Positions 11,149 through 26,626 of a stretch of DNA of 64,000 bases are shown piece after piece. This DNA is from Hydrangea macrophylla (Eukaryota; Streptophyta; Magnoliopsida; Cornales; Hydrangeaceae), in the NCBI GenBank assembly GCA_033977485.1, contig CM066982.1, positions 38,232,218 to 38,296,217 of the forward strand, written 5' to 3'. The position numbers and the translations under genes are program-made. Under the pieces are notes generated by a model, which was not told the DNA's origin, made no database searches, and worked only from the letters and a program-made list of their open reading frames with translations. Within the stretch, counting starts at the first letter, position 1. Each line of letters begins with the position of its first letter.

Positions 11149-11640
11149 GTTGCAAACCAGAAAGGGTATGGAGTAGGGATCGTCTTTGTATCCCCGGAAG
11201 GAGCACATACCCCGTTTGCTATTAAGCTAAAGTATACCTCCACCAACAACACAACTAAGTACGAAGCTTTTATCTTGGGGTTAGAAGCAGCATTGACTTT
11301 GGAAGTGAGAAAACTTGATGTATTCGGGGATTCCCATCTGATCATATCCCAAGTTCGAGGAGATTGGAAAGTTAAAGAAGAAAAGTTAAAGCCTTATCAT
11401 GAGTACTTTGATTCTCTAGGAACCCGCTTCTTGCATATCATGTTCTTCTACCTGCCTCGAGAAGAAAATCAGCTAGTGGACTCCTTGGCTACTTTAGCCT
11501 CGATGATTGAGATTCCTATGGGGATAAAGTTAATACCATTGATGATTGAACAGAGTGAAAAGTCATCTTATGAGATAATTGGGGAAATAGAAAAAGCAAA
11601 GAACTTCTATGGTACACTGACGTATGGAACTTCATTAAAA
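11149..11640 (+). pseudogene. Tat-A additional RNase H domain
   Basis: Reading starts directly at the copia LTR edge (VANQKGYGVGIVFVSPEG) and continues through KYEAFILGLEAAL, FGDSHLIISQVRG and LPREENQLVDSLATLAS. These are the conserved blocks of the plant-like RNase H found beside integrase in Tat elements. A one-base frameshift near 11620 disconnects it from integrase. Confidence 0.85.
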
Positions 11641-12854
11641 ATGGGATATATCCAGAAGGTGTATCCGAGAAAGACAAGAGAGCCATAAGAAGATTCTCGG
11701 CTCATTTCATGATTTACGAAGGAAGCCTGCTAAAGAAATCTTACAATGGGTTCAACTTGACGTGTTTATATAGGAATAGTGCGAAGAAAATGATGGAGCA
11801 AATTCACGAAGGTGTGTATGGTCCTCACATGAGTGGACTCATGTTAGCGAAGAAGATCATCCGACAAGGGTATAATTGGACTACTATGGAGAAAGAATGC
11901 TATGAATATGTCAGAAGATGTCACAAGTGTCAGATCCATGCCAATATAGAACATGTGCCACCGTCATTACTATACAACATGACTACCCCTTGGCCATTCT
12001 CAGTTTTGGGAATGGATATTATTGGAGAAGTAACCCTGAAGGTATCTAATGGGCATCAATACATCCTGGTAGCAATTGATTATTTCATTAAATGGGTGGA
12101 ACCAGAATCCTATGCGACATTGAAGGCTAAAGATGTGGCCAGCTTTATTAGAAGAAATATAATCTATCGATACATGGTCCCTCATGAGTTAATATCTGAT
12201 CATGGCAGTCACTTCGAGAAACAAGTTTTGGATCTACTAGAAGATTACAAAACCATGCATCACATGTCAGCACCGTATAGGCCGCACACAAATGGGGCAG
12301 TTGAAGCAGCTAATAAGAATCTAAAGACGATTTTGGGAAAAATGACTGATACATACCGAGATTGGCATGAGAAACTACCATATGCATTGTGGGGATTCCG
12401 AGCATCTATTAGAACATCTATAGAAGCCACTCCTTATTCCTTGGCTTGCAGAATGGAAGTAGTACTCCAAGTTGAAATAGAACTACCATAGCTAAGAATT
12501 GTGGCTGAATCCGAGATTCCAGAATTTAATTGGCTAAGAGACAGATATGAAGAGCTAATTTTACTTGTTGAAAAAAGATTAGCTACAATCGATCATGTGC
12601 ATGTGTATCAGAGAAGAATAGCTCGAGCATTCAACAAGAAGGTCTATCCAAGAAAACTTGAGGAAGGTGACCTTGTGCTTAGAGAATTAAAAGCACCAGT
12701 TTTTTATCCTAGAGGGAAATTCAAGCCAAATTGGGTTGATCCGTACATCATCAAGAAGCATCTCTCTGGAGGAGCAATATGCCTGATTGATCTAGATGGA
12801 GTTGAATTCAATCAGCCAATCAACATTGACCATCTCAAGAAATACTATGCTTAA
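11641..12854 (+). pseudogene. Tat-A integrase, nearly intact
   Basis: The zinc-binding module (IHEGVYGPH ... CHKCQ) and catalytic core are complete, with acids in GMDIIGE, ISDHGSHF and NGAVEAANK. The C-terminal domain runs to a natural stop at 12854 (HLKKYYA). One in-frame TAG lies at about 12489 after EIELP, in place of a sense codon. Apart from the upstream frameshift this is the only obvious lesion. Confidence 0.85.
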
Positions 12855-12896
12855 AACATTTCTTTCAAACATTTTCTTTCAAAACCTCCAGCCTTC

Positions 12897-12945
12897 GAGG
12901 AACTACGTTTGACCTGATTTCCACTTGGGGATACGTAGGCAACCT
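12897..12945 (+). other. conserved Tat 3' UTR hairpin motif, copy 1
   Basis: CTACG at 12903-12907 can pair with CGTAG at 12934-12938. Between them TTTCC and GGGGA can form an inner stem, allowing G-U pairs. Related copies occur at 13013, 16332, 29077 and 36656. Confidence 0.6.
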
Positions 12946-13012
12946 ACTTAGTTCGGTCACTGCACTTGAAACACTCAGCCATACTTCAAATACCTTCTTT
13001 CAAGACTTGGCC

Positions 13013-13055
13013 AAACTAGTTTGGACCCGATTCCCATTTGGGGATAAGTAGGCGA
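13013..13055 (+). other. conserved Tat 3' UTR hairpin motif, diverged copy 2
   Basis: GATTCCCATTTGGGGATA followed by AGTAGGCG repeats the core of copy 1. The inner stem TCCC/GGGA is kept, but the outer stem is mostly lost. Confidence 0.5.
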
Positions 13056-13084
13056 GATTTCCTGGATCTCGGTCCCTGGACCTT

Positions 13085-13200
13085 ACAAACTAGGGGGAAA
13101 CTTTCAGTTTGCCCAGAACCTTAAGATATCACTGCCACACTAGGGGCAAACTGCATTTGCCCAAGCTTTCATTTATCCCTATCAACTAGGGGCAAACACT
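13085..13200 (+). other. PPT-like GGGGCAAACT hairpins
   Basis: Units such as GGGGAAACT-TTC-AGTTTGCCC and GGGCAAA-CTGCA-TTTGCCC are inverted repeats. One arm repeats the AGGGGCAAACT sequence of the Tat polypurine tract. A similar pair recurs at 34470-34530 in Tat-C. Confidence 0.6.
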
Positions 13201-14889
13201 GTTCACCTGTACCCCCTTCCACATTGTAAATGAATCCTGAGCCATCAAGTATATCTTTGAAAAACATTTGAAATGAATTGTCTCTTATTCTATACGCTAA
13301 GGCCCTAATTTGAAGCACATTTTAGAGAATGCAAAAGATTGACTGAGATTCATATGGAACATTTTCAAATTGTTACTTTATCAGCTGAGTATTATCGCAC
13401 TAAGATGAAAAGTGCACTTGAAAAGCAAAGGTATACGTTAAACATGACAAACACGCATTAAGTTAGGGAAAATTGATAATGTCATCTTCCTGTGTCAATG
13501 TCTGTCTATCATAATCTAGTCTATCATCATCTAGTCTATTGTGATCTCGAGTATGTAGACCCAGAGTGATCTACAATAAATTGTAAAACTCTATGAGCAT
13601 CCAAAGGTGGATACGAGCAGAAGTTCCAAACATTGTTATTACATCAATTATGATCAGGATGAAGCATGAAGTGGATAATCATTAGGATCAAGCGATTGAT
13701 GGGAATCAGAAATGAATAAGTAGAATGGAACAACGAATTAAGCTTTGTTTGATATTATCATTAAATCAAGATCAGCATGTAGCCCATAAAAAAAGCCAAG
13801 AAGCTGTCAGAGTTTTTGCCAAAATCACCTTACCTATCTGAAGACTGATCAGAATTGATGAAGTTGCTCTATCTTTGCATATTAAACCCCCCAAAACTTT
13901 CAGTATGATCCCAGGATGGCTATATCTTGACTTATAAGCCTTGGAAGTAATGGAAACTTGGGGAAATTATTTAGAAATGATCTTGAGAAGTTTTGAATTT
14001 AATTGGCAAAAGCAGTAGAAATCTATCGATTTTGGGAATTTTTGATGTTTTAAGCAGCTTGGAATAAACCATTGAGCAAGGATCAGATGAATGGTGATTT
14101 GAACTCATTAGTCAAGATGATTAGAATTAAAATGGATAAAGCACTTGTAAGACGCAGAAGCTGATTGAAGATCACTCTGAAGGTTTCCATAAGACTTAAG
14201 CCATCAAGAGACTTAAAAGCCTGAATTTCAAAGGATTTGGATTTTGCTTTTAGATTGGGATCTAGATATATGAATTGCCAAGAAGGTCTGCCTCATCAAG
14301 AAAGTTGAACCCTGATAATCATGCTCTGGATTTGACAAATGCTTCAGTGACGTTCTCATTATACTTCAGCAGCATTCTCTGTATACTATCTGTGTCTTTG
14401 AAAATTAGCTCTACTCTCTGCAAATTGACAGAACTCTTGTTTTGACCCCGGATTGGTCCGATCTTGATATATAAGCCTTAAGAGTGCTTAAAACTTATTG
14501 AAATTTGTCTAAAGGACCCTTGGGAATTTGAATCTTGGTTGAAAATTGTTCAGAGTTGAAGAAAAATCCCCAGACACGAAGAATCGAGGGCACTGTAGCT
14601 TGAAAATAGCTGAGAATTGATGACTTATAGCGAACTCCCGTTGTTTTGGGATTGATTATATGAAAATGGACATTTGAGTCTACTATTATTCGAGCATTAC
14701 ATCCAGAATAGATTTGTAGAAGAGGGATCAGAATACAAGATCTTTAAACCATGAGCAAGATATTCGAGAAAGGGTCAGAATAAGCCCGACGTGTTGCAAG
14801 AATGTTTGAACTGGTCGAAGCACCGATATGAGTCTCAGATAGAATCAGCAGGGCCTCCAGAATATGAGTCTTCTACTCGCATTTCAGAA

Positions 14890-15440
14890 TTGTTAGGTAT
14901 CATCAGAATTACCTCAAGAAGCAAGGTATACTTCAGCAATTCATGAAATCAGAATCCGTATATCTCTCAAAATCATAGAATCTCCCTAGCAGAGAACTTT
15001 CAGAATTCGTATTGCCTCTAGATTAAGGGTATTTCTCAAAATTGTGTATCTCTTAGCATCGAGTATCAAGGTTGCCTCCAGATATAGGATTTCTATCAGA
15101 ATTTTCTATCTCTCAGCATCATATATCGGGATTGCCTCTAGACAAAGGGTATCTCTTAGAATTTGTGTGTCAGAATTACCTCCAGATATAGGATATCTCT
15201 CAGAATTGTGTATTTCTCAGCAACATATATCAGAATTGCCTCTAAATATAGGGTTTCTCTTAGCATCATGTATCAGGATTGCCTCAAGATGAAGGGTATC
15301 TCTCAGAATTCGTGCATCAGAGTCACCTCCAAATATAGGACATCTCTCAAAATTGTGTAAACCTCATAACTGTGTATCAAGGTTGCCTCTAGAAGTAGGG
15401 TATCTCTCAAAATCCATGTATTTCTCAGAATTCATGCATC
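14890..15440 (+). repeat. minisatellite 1 of Tat-A 3' UTR
   Basis: Imperfect tandem units of about 65-75 bp built from TCTCAGAATTGTGTATC, AGAATTGCCTCCAGATATAGG and related text; about eight diverged copies. Confidence 0.8.
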
Positions 15441-15930
15441 AAAATAGAAGATTTGTCCCTAGCAGAAGGACCTGTTTAGAAGAACAGAAGAATTATCTCA
15501 AGAAGAAGGGCCTATTTTAGAAGATTTATCTCCGAATTTGTTACAGAAGATTTGTCCCCAGCAGAAAGACCTGTTTCAGAAAAACAGAAGAATTGTCCCT
15601 AGAAAAAGGACTTGTTTAAAAAAAATAGAAGATTTGTTCCCAGAAGAAGGACTGTTTCAGGAGTACAGAAGATTCGTCCCCAACAGAAGGACTCTACATC
15701 TACAAATCGTCCCCAGCAGAAGGACTCTAGATCAACATATCGTCCCCAGCAGAAGGACTCTACATCAGTAAATCGTCCCCAGCATAAGGACTCTACATCA
15801 ACAAATTGTCCCCAGCAGAAGGACTCGACATTAGTAAATCGTCCAGGGGTTAGGACTCTACATCAGCAATGGTCCAGAGGTTAGGACTCTACATTAGCAA
15901 TCGTCTAGGGGTTAGGACAGTTCATCAGTC
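15440..15930 (+). repeat. minisatellite 2 of Tat-A 3' UTR
   Basis: Tandem units based on CGTCCCCAGCAGAAGGACTC. Early units are about 44 bp with CTGTTTCAGAAGA; later ones settle to about 33 bp with TACATCAACAAAT. The gradient in unit length suggests stepwise expansion. Confidence 0.85.
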
Positions 15931-16324
15931 ATCCAAGTTTAAGGAGGCATTATTTGAAAAATCATCCAAGCTTAAGGGCACTATCTATCAGAAGTTGTTT
16001 GACATGATTCATAATTTATCCAAGATATTCTACTAATTCAGCAGTCGTCCGAGATACAGATGACACCTACAAGCCTCAAACTCAGAAGAAAGACACTAAC
16101 AAGACTTCAAGAATAATCCAAGATACAGATAACATACTTTTCTTTAGACACATTCGATTGTGCGAGTGAGATGTTGCATGCCTTGCATTAGATTCTACAT
16201 CTAGAACTCTTGAGGATGATTCCACCAGCACGTTCACATTCACATTTTCATACTGCATCAGCATCCTAGGATAGGAGCATTTAATCTGTATTATTGTTTA
16301 TGTGTATTCTCTATTATCTCAAGC

Positions 16325-16375
16325 ACTTGAACTACGCTCTGGTTTGATTCCTGGAAATGATACGTAGGTAGCTCT
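16325..16375 (+). other. conserved Tat 3' UTR hairpin motif, copy 3
   Basis: CTACG at 16332-16336 pairs with CGTAG at 16363-16367; inner arms TTCC and GGAA also pair. It sits about 235 bp before the polypurine tract, the same relative place as the copies in Tat-B and Tat-C. Confidence 0.6.
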
Positions 16376-16587
16376 AGTGGAGCACAACCAGCAGCAGCTT
16401 AGACTTAGCATCCTCTACCCGACATTGCATTCTATTCTTGCATTCGTGAATTCTTGATTTTCTCAGATTTTGAATTTCTTGATTTTTGCAGATTTTTGTT
16501 TTTCCTAAAAGCTCTTAGTATGGTTATAGGGTGCCTTCTAGCTCTGGCACTCACTTATAGCTCACGTTGTTCACAACAAGCTCTGCC

Positions 16588-16601
16588 AAAGAGGGACAAA
16601 C
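16588..16601 (+). other. polypurine tract of Tat-A
   Basis: AAAGAGGGACAAAC immediately before the LTR start, matching AAAGAGGGGCAAAC in Tat-B and the Tat-C equivalent. It would prime plus-strand DNA synthesis. Confidence 0.75.
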
Positions 16602-20470
<3,869 letters not shown>

Positions 20471-20500
20471 TTGCAAGTATTTCAATTTTGGATATTAATT

Positions 20501-20681
20501 GAGTAATGCTATGCTTTTTAATTTTTTATCCCAAAAGTGCTTCCAAATGATGTGGCAGTGGGGCCATGTCTAATATAGTAGGACAAGATGAATTTTGATT
20601 GGAAGTTTTTTACCTGACCCTACAGCCACATCATTTGAGAAACACTTATGGGATAGAAATTTGGGAAGCATAGCATTACTC
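20501..20681. mobile_element. MITE with long terminal inverted repeats, hAT-like
   Basis: Ends GAGTAATGCTATGCTT and AAGCATAGCATTACTC are perfect inverted repeats, and the inner halves are also inverted (CAAATGATGTGGC). It is flanked by an 8-bp duplication, TATTAATT, at 20493-20500 and 20682-20689. An 8-bp duplication suggests hAT mobilisation. Confidence 0.85.
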
Positions 20682-20689
20682 TATTAATT

Positions 20690-21019
20690 TAGGTTCAAAT
20701 TCTGTTGATCAAACATATAAACCGATTGCAAAGTTGTCAATTTCTTCTTTCTGTGTATGCTAACTACTTCATTGTTGAACTGGCCAATATGAAGTCATAA
20801 AGTATACTTCCAAGTGTGAAACATGATTGGTTTTTCTAAAGACTTTTATGCTATGCAGCCCAAAAATTACCCGTACCACTTCATTATATATATTTTCTAT
20901 CGGCTTTGAGAAATGAAAATTTAATCCTTGGAATCATATGCTTATTGATTAATCACATGATTGACTTGAATTTAAGAAGATAAACATGCCTAGAAAAGAT
21001 GAATATGAAAGTTGGTAAG
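20690..21019 (+). other. AT-rich remnant, probably kinase intron
   Basis: No coding pattern or repeat seen. It continues the kinase fragment flank up to the solo LTR. Confidence 0.4.
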
Positions 21020-21546
21020 TGTAATAACCCGCATTTTCTTGCATTGTCATATTTAAAATTAAATATACATTGTCTGCCTTTATTTTAAATTTCAATTCTT
21101 ATGTGTAAAATTTATTTATTAACTGATCTCATAATTGAAATTACTTTTGGGGTCAAATGCGATTTTTATAAAATTTGGCAATACCTGTGTTGAATTTCAA
21201 ATCTGTATTTCCAAAACGGTGAAAATAAATTCTTTTAACTCAAACTGAATTTTTATAAAACCGGAAAATTGTTTCTTTCAATAAAATGAATTTTCTGTAT
21301 TTTGTGATGAACACCGTGTCACGAAAATACCAGTTTAAGTTTAAAACTGCCCGCGTGGTGCTAAACTTCCACAGATTTTGGAAGTGACTGATTGGACAAT
21401 TGCTTTATATACAATTAGTGTTGCTAATGATTTTCCTTAGGCCTTGTTTGGCAATGCTTGTAGTATGTGTGTTTTCCTAATGCCATAAGCTTAAATTCCC
21501 AAACACACCTTGACCCCTATCGATCTACACTAGCCTTTCAATATTA

Positions 21547-21978
21547 GTGGAGCTATATGTGCATCAGTATATGTTTACATCATTTTGCATATTCCTTATA
21601 AACTACCAATTAATTAGAAGTTAGTGGTTAATGATTAGATTGTTAGGCCATTGTCTCCAAGTGGAGGCTTGGTTATTTATACACTAATCTGTGGAGCTAT
21701 ATGTGCATCAGTATATGTTTACATCATTTTGCATATTCCTTATAAACTACCAATTAATTAGAAGTTAGTGGTTAATGATTAGATTGTTAGGCCATTGTCT
21801 CCAAGTGGAGGCTTGGTTATTTATACACTAATCTGTGGAGCTATATGTGCATCAGTATATGTTTACATCATTTTTCATATTCCTTATAAACTACCAATTG
21901 ATTAGAAAGTTAGTGGTTAATGAGTGGATTGTTAGGCCATTGTCTCCAAGTGGAAGCTTAATTATTTAAACACTCACC
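21547..21978 (+). repeat. 144-bp triplication in solo LTR
   Basis: Three tandem copies start at 21547, 21691 and 21835. The first two are almost identical; the third has substitutions. Each carries a TATTTATACAC-like or TATTTAAACAC box just upstream of the CT/CA-rich presumed transcription start, so the core promoter region seems to be multiplied. Confidence 0.85.
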
Positions 21979-22855
21979 TACTCTCTCAAACACACACATT
22001 CTGCACTTCTAGCACAGAGAGCTTGAGAGAGTGCAGAGAATTCATAATTTCAGAATTTGAAGAGCTCAATCCTCCATAGCCAAAGCTTGAAATTGGAAAT
22101 TCGTAATTCTTGTTCTTGTATTTCTTTCTCAACAACTTCTTCAATCTATATCACAGTGAGTATTCTAAACTCACTTGGAATGTAATCTCATATTTATTTA
22201 CTGTTAGTTTAGTCTAATTTGAAGAACACCATTGTTAATTTTCGTATGAAAGCTTGAAGCTCAAAAATGGTAATTTTTCAAACTTAACCAAAATCAATTC
22301 TGTGAATTGGGAATGAAAGATCTTAGTCCCAATAAGTTGTGGTTCGAATACTATGGCTTAATTCATCCGTATCGCGACGTACCGTTGATTTAAAGGTTTG
22401 TCACCTCTCGGTTTTACGTGAAATCCGAGAGCTACAATTGACATTTTTCAGCACTGACGACTTTTAGTAAAACGGCCATAACTTCCTCTAGGAAACTTGA
22501 AAATGCGCACGGTTTGAAGCGTTGGAAACTAGACTCAAAGACCTTTCTGTTGATATGTAATTCATGTATACAAATTATAACTCATTTTTGAGGGCATTAC
22601 TTCAAAGTAGACCCACTTATATTCTAATAGCAATAAAAGCATGTTAAAGCATTATTTGATGAATTCACCGGTTGTTTAATATAAGATTTGATTTCTTCTC
22701 GTACATCCATGGTTATCATTCCCAGAACTTTATATTTTTGTATTAAGTCACATATCATTCATGTGGAGTCAGTTGTACATGCATGGTGAGTGTTGGTCAG
22801 TATGGAAAAGAGTAATGGACAGTGTGGTATAGTGAGTGCGGTTGAGATTGTGTTG

Positions 22856-23215
22856 TGGACACTCCCTGGTAAGTGAGTACCAAAGTGTGTTGTGATTGAG
22901 ATTGCGGCGAGGCTGTCTTTGAAATGCGACGGTGGCAAAATTGGACACTCCCTGACGACCATGGTAGCGTCAAAGTGTGTGAAGCCGAACTTGGACATTC
23001 CCTGGCACCCATGGTAGTGCTAAAGTGTGGCCTACGGACACTCCCTGATACCCGAGTCTGGATACTGCGTGAGGGTTCCTCCGGTATTTGCATGGCGGAT
23101 TAGGTATTAAAGTGTGAGGCATTGGACACTCCCTGGTACCCTGGACCAAAGTGTGAGGCAAACTATACATTCCCTGGCACCCCTGTGCTAAAGTGTGGCT
23201 ATCGGAGTATTTCAA
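22856..23215 (+). repeat. GGACACTCCCTGG minisatellite in solo LTR
   Basis: About six units of 45-85 bp, each GGACACTCCCTGGTACCC followed by AAAGTGTG. Open minus-strand frames across it are by-products of the repeat. Confidence 0.8.
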
Positions 23216-23987
23216 AGATACTGGTGTGCGATAATGGATTGTTGGATTTTGTCGAGAGAAAAGAGTCGGTAAGATGAGTTTGGTGCATTGTTTTCATACA
23301 CGGTCACATATATGTGAATTATAGCTTTCAAATGATATTGTTGTTGTTTTCTAAAATGAACTCTTTACTCTGATGTAAACTCATTGAATTAAATGGGAAT
23401 TTGAAAATGGTAAATGAGTATGTTTTACATTCAAAGTTATGTTTTTAATACTCACCAGCTTCTTGAAGCTGACGGCGTTGATGTGTCCTGGACATTCGTG
23501 TTCAGGCTTTTCAGGTTACAATCAGGAAGAACCTTATGACTACGCTAATTGATAACAACTGCTGGAAAGAGAATTTACTTTTATATGCTTTAAGTTTATG
23601 TGCTTTAAGTTATGAATTAGTTTTGTAATAAGGATGACTGTAATAGATGACAAGTTATTATTTGTTTCAAGGCGGCCTGTGCCTTTAGATGACCCGTGCT
23701 GTAATATTTATTAAGTTAGAAAAATTTTATAAGCCTTGATTGCTCTACTCTGATTAATGATTTTATGTTGTTCGACGTTTGGGACGGAATCGATCCTTCA
23801 AACTGTCGCGACCTACGGGTCCATAAAGGAAATTAAACGCTTTCCATATTTATGCTACGTCCGGGCGTGACAGTAAATGTTGTAAAATTGCCTATATTTG
23901 ATTATTTCTTAGGAAATATCTAGATGAATGGTCAAGGTAGTGGTTGCCAAAAATATTAAGTGGTGTTAGAATTTTTGTTATTACCTA

Positions 23988-24236
23988 CTCCCTCCGTCCC
24001 ATTTGGGATACTAACTTTTTAAGGGAATAAAATGATTGCTTAATTTGTTTAAAATAAATTCAATTGTTCCAAAATTACCCCTACTTGTCTTTTTATTCCC
24101 TTTTACTTTTTGTTGGGTATTTTCAAAACTAATGAGGATTAGGTTTGAAAAGTAGCTAAAAAATTATCATTGTGGACATTAGTTTTGGGACATCCACAAA
24201 AAGGAAAGATGGACACATACAATAGGACAGAGGGAG
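23988..24236. mobile_element. Stowaway MITE (Tc1/mariner type)
   Basis: Ends CTCCCTCCGTCCC and GGACAGAGGGAG are inverted repeats flanked by TA on both sides, the hallmark of Stowaway elements. Confidence 0.9.
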
Positions 24237-24440
24237 TATTTGTTTGGAATTTAAACAACCACTCTTACATTGGTAGTTGTATTAGTCATCGTATATAACT
24301 ACAACCATCATCATCATATGGGTTTATTTATAAGTCAGATTATGTGTAGGTTGTGTGGGGAAAATTTTCAATTGTTGATGCAGAAATATCAATTTTCTTT
24401 ATTTTTGTGCTCATTTAACGTGGTATACCGATTATTGTAG

Positions 24441-24599
24441 GTCAATCCTAAAGTAACTCTGATTGGCTTCAAAATACCAAAGAAGCGTGTGGCAACATTT
24501 TGTCTTCTTAGCAAAGACCACTCAAAGATAGTAGGAGAAGAGCTACTTGGGTTCATGAGCATTTATGAGCTGCAATGCTACCAATTATTTTGGCAGTAG
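24441..24599 (+). other. exon-like open stretch of 52 codons, unknown
   Basis: Follows an acceptor-like ATTATTGTAG and reads VNPKVTLIGFKIPKKRV... to a TAG. It is basic near the start and has no motif I recognise. It could be a last exon of a captured gene or part of the CACTA element. The surroundings (24240-24880) are AT-rich with nothing else visible. Confidence 0.3.
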
Positions 24600-24879
24600 A
24601 TGGAAAACGTTTTATGTATACTCTTGATGTTGGCAATTGACAAAATTTTTTGTTGTTTACACCTTTGATTGGAATGCCTTTTTTGGGATATTTTCTATTT
24701 TTCCATGTATTGATTGAAAGAGATTTTGGAATTTATATATTTTGATTATTTGGGGAGTATTTGAATGGATAAAATATCTGATATGTCTTTGTTTAGGTGG
24801 TTGCTTAAATTATTTGCAAGGAAATTATTTTGAAACAGGTTTTTTAATTTGTTTTTTATAAATTCTTTCAAAATTTATC

Positions 24880-25263
24880 ACGGTTAAATGCCGTGACAAC
24901 AATGAAAATTTGTCACTAGTATTTGTATGGTTAAATGAGGTGACAAAATCATAAATTGTCCCACATTTTCACTGTTTAAAAATGTGACAAACTAAAAACA
25001 ATTGTCACCACTATTGTCACGGTTTATAGCAGTGATAATTTTTTTCATAAATTGTCACCGCTTTATCGGTCACAAATTTAAATTGGTTTGTCACGGTTTA
25101 TAGCGGTGACAAAGTGAAGAAAATTAACCCTTCAATGTAGAAATCTAATGGGCAGTGACAAAGAAAATTCTTTGTCACCCCCGGAATTGTCACAGCCAAG
25201 ACAGTGACAAAGGCCCTTTGTCACCGCTTAGGGCAGTGACAAATCGGCTAATCTGGTGCAGTG
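24880..25263. mobile_element. CACTA (En/Spm) transposon terminus with subterminal repeats
   Basis: About ten copies of TTTGTCAC, CGGTGACAAA and their hairpin form (TTTGTCACGG...GCGGTGACAAA) in both orientations lead to the end TCTGGTGCAGTG, whose reverse complement CACTGCACCAGA is a CACTA-type terminus. Subterminal arrays of this kind bind the CACTA transposase. No second CACTGCACCAGA end was found at about 19800, so the left end is missing. Confidence 0.8.
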
Positions 25264-25473
25264 TTATTCAATTTTGGGCGAGTTAAATTTGATTTCCTTA
25301 TTTTCGATAAAATTAGGTGACGACTCTGTCTCTAGGATCACGTGAGGAAGTTCTAGTTCCTTGAAGTGTGCTCCCTGGATCCGTCCCAGGACACTGTAAG
25401 ATCCAACTTGATGGGAATTTTATCCAACTATCAAGGAACGCCAGGACCCCCTTTCCGCATTTCACGGTCCACA
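25264..25473 (+). repeat. Tat-A 3' LTR (LTR-A), right part
   Basis: GATTTCCTTATTTTCG followed by AAATTAGGTGACGACTC corresponds to text near 31050-31070 of LTR-B, so LTR-A resumes after the CACTA end. It ends ...CACGGTCCACA; the next bases are the hAT coding sequence on the other strand. Confidence 0.65.
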
Positions 25474-25776
25474 ATTCCCCGGATCATAAATGTTTAAAGG
25501 CTTAATTTCTTCAATAGGTTCTTCATTAGCATTTTTATATTCTTCATGCCCTAAATCCCCATGCTCTTCATGCATTGAATCTTCATGTTGTTCATTTAAA
25601 GGTTCTTCATTATCATTCACATCTTCATCAATATCATTCACATGTTCCTCAATATCATTCTTTTAGTGGCACTAAAAAATTTAAGACTAGCTCCGCTTTG
25701 AGATTGAATCAATTTTTCTATTTTTTGTTTTTTTCTTTCTTTTTTCAAATCCAGATATGTGCTTTCGAGGACCCAT
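25474..25776 (-). pseudogene. hAT transposase-like N-terminus (TTF-type)
   Basis: Starts MGPRKHISGFEKRKKK, then, after frame changes in A-rich runs, QKIEKLIQSQSGASLKFF and an acidic stretch NDIEEHVNDIDEDVNDNEEP ending PLNIYDPGN. This matches the basic start, LIQSQ-G-L-KFF motif, acidic linker and YDP(G/R)NW motif of plant TTF-type hAT proteins. The zinc finger and catalytic parts are absent because LTR-A interrupts the gene. Confidence 0.55.
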
Positions 25777-26611
25777 ACAAATAAGCAATGCAGCAATCAA
25801 TCTCAAATCCCAAACAAAAATAAAGAAAATAGAACCTGATTAGCAAAAAAAATTGAAATCACCCCTCTTTGACTTGTCTGTTTTTAGTTTTCAAATATCA
25901 AGCTCCAACTTGAAAATCTGATTATGTGAAACAAAAATGTAAATTAATTGAATTAATCATCACATCTTTAAAGTCAATTGAATTGATCAATATCTATCAT
26001 CAACGTATATATACATAAAAAGGTTTTGTTTAAGGTTCTAAATGTGGAAATAAACAAGGGGTATAGTCTAAACTTCAGTATTCGGTGTAGGGTTCAGTGT
26101 TTGTCTCCTTGTTTATTTTTACTTTTGGAACCTAAACGTATGCACTAAGGGCACATGCAAACAAAACCACACATCAAAATATGTTGAAGGCTTGGAGTCT
26201 TGGGGATACCAAGTACTGTAATACAATCTTGATTCTTTATACTATAATAATATATATATACATCATATATGATAACCTCATAAGTTAAAGATTCAAAGAC
26301 TTAAAGGTTTTAAGTTACCTTGATCAGTACTTGAATCTTGATCAGCCAATTCTGCAGCTCTGCTGCCTGTATAGTACATTGCCACGTGAGAGGACTGAGG
26401 AGAGGAAGAACAAAAGCCTGAGGTCCACAAAAAGGCTTAACTATTATATATATTGCACGAGGTCCTCAAATTTTTTGATTTTCAAACCTCACTTTATACT
26501 ATTATATATATCATATAGCCTATATAATATTAACTAGTAGTGGTTTAGTAGATATGTAGGCCCTTAAATTTTTAAGTCTTTTCTGGCCATGGGCAATTGC
26601 CCCTCTCGACA

Positions 26612-26626
26612 CCCCCCCCCCCCCCC
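26612..26626. repeat. run of 15 C next to hAT end
   Basis: A homopolymer of 15 C adjoining AAATGGGCCGGCCCTG. Runs of this type occur near hAT ends in plant genomes and are unstable; length could be sequencing-sensitive. Confidence 0.8.

Larger units (their letters stand above)
12855..16601 (+). other. Tat-A 3' UTR
   Basis: This 3.7 kb noncoding interval between the integrase stop and the LTR holds two copies of a conserved hairpin motif just after integrase, PPT-like GGGGCAAACT hairpins (13080-13200), about 1.7 kb of unremarkable AT-rich sequence, two minisatellite blocks (14890-15930) and a third hairpin copy at 16330. Confidence 0.75.
21020..23872 (+). repeat. solo LTR of a chromovirus-like element
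   Basis: Begins TGTAATAACCC and ends CGGGCGTGACA, the termini of chromovirus LTRs, with no internal region attached. Flanks GTAAG and GTAAA match at four of five bases, consistent with a target duplication. Length 2.85 kb. It contains a threefold 144-bp duplication and a separate repeat of GGACACTCCCTGG units. Confidence 0.8.

Noticed and set aside
15670..15890. CRISPR-like array of about 33-bp units
   Set aside because: Units repeat through their whole length with no unique spacers, and they lie in the 3' UTR of a plant retrotransposon; it is a minisatellite.
22759..23215. Minus-strand ORFs with Ser/Thr/His-rich peptides
   Set aside because: They lie across a minisatellite inside the solo LTR and repeat with its units.
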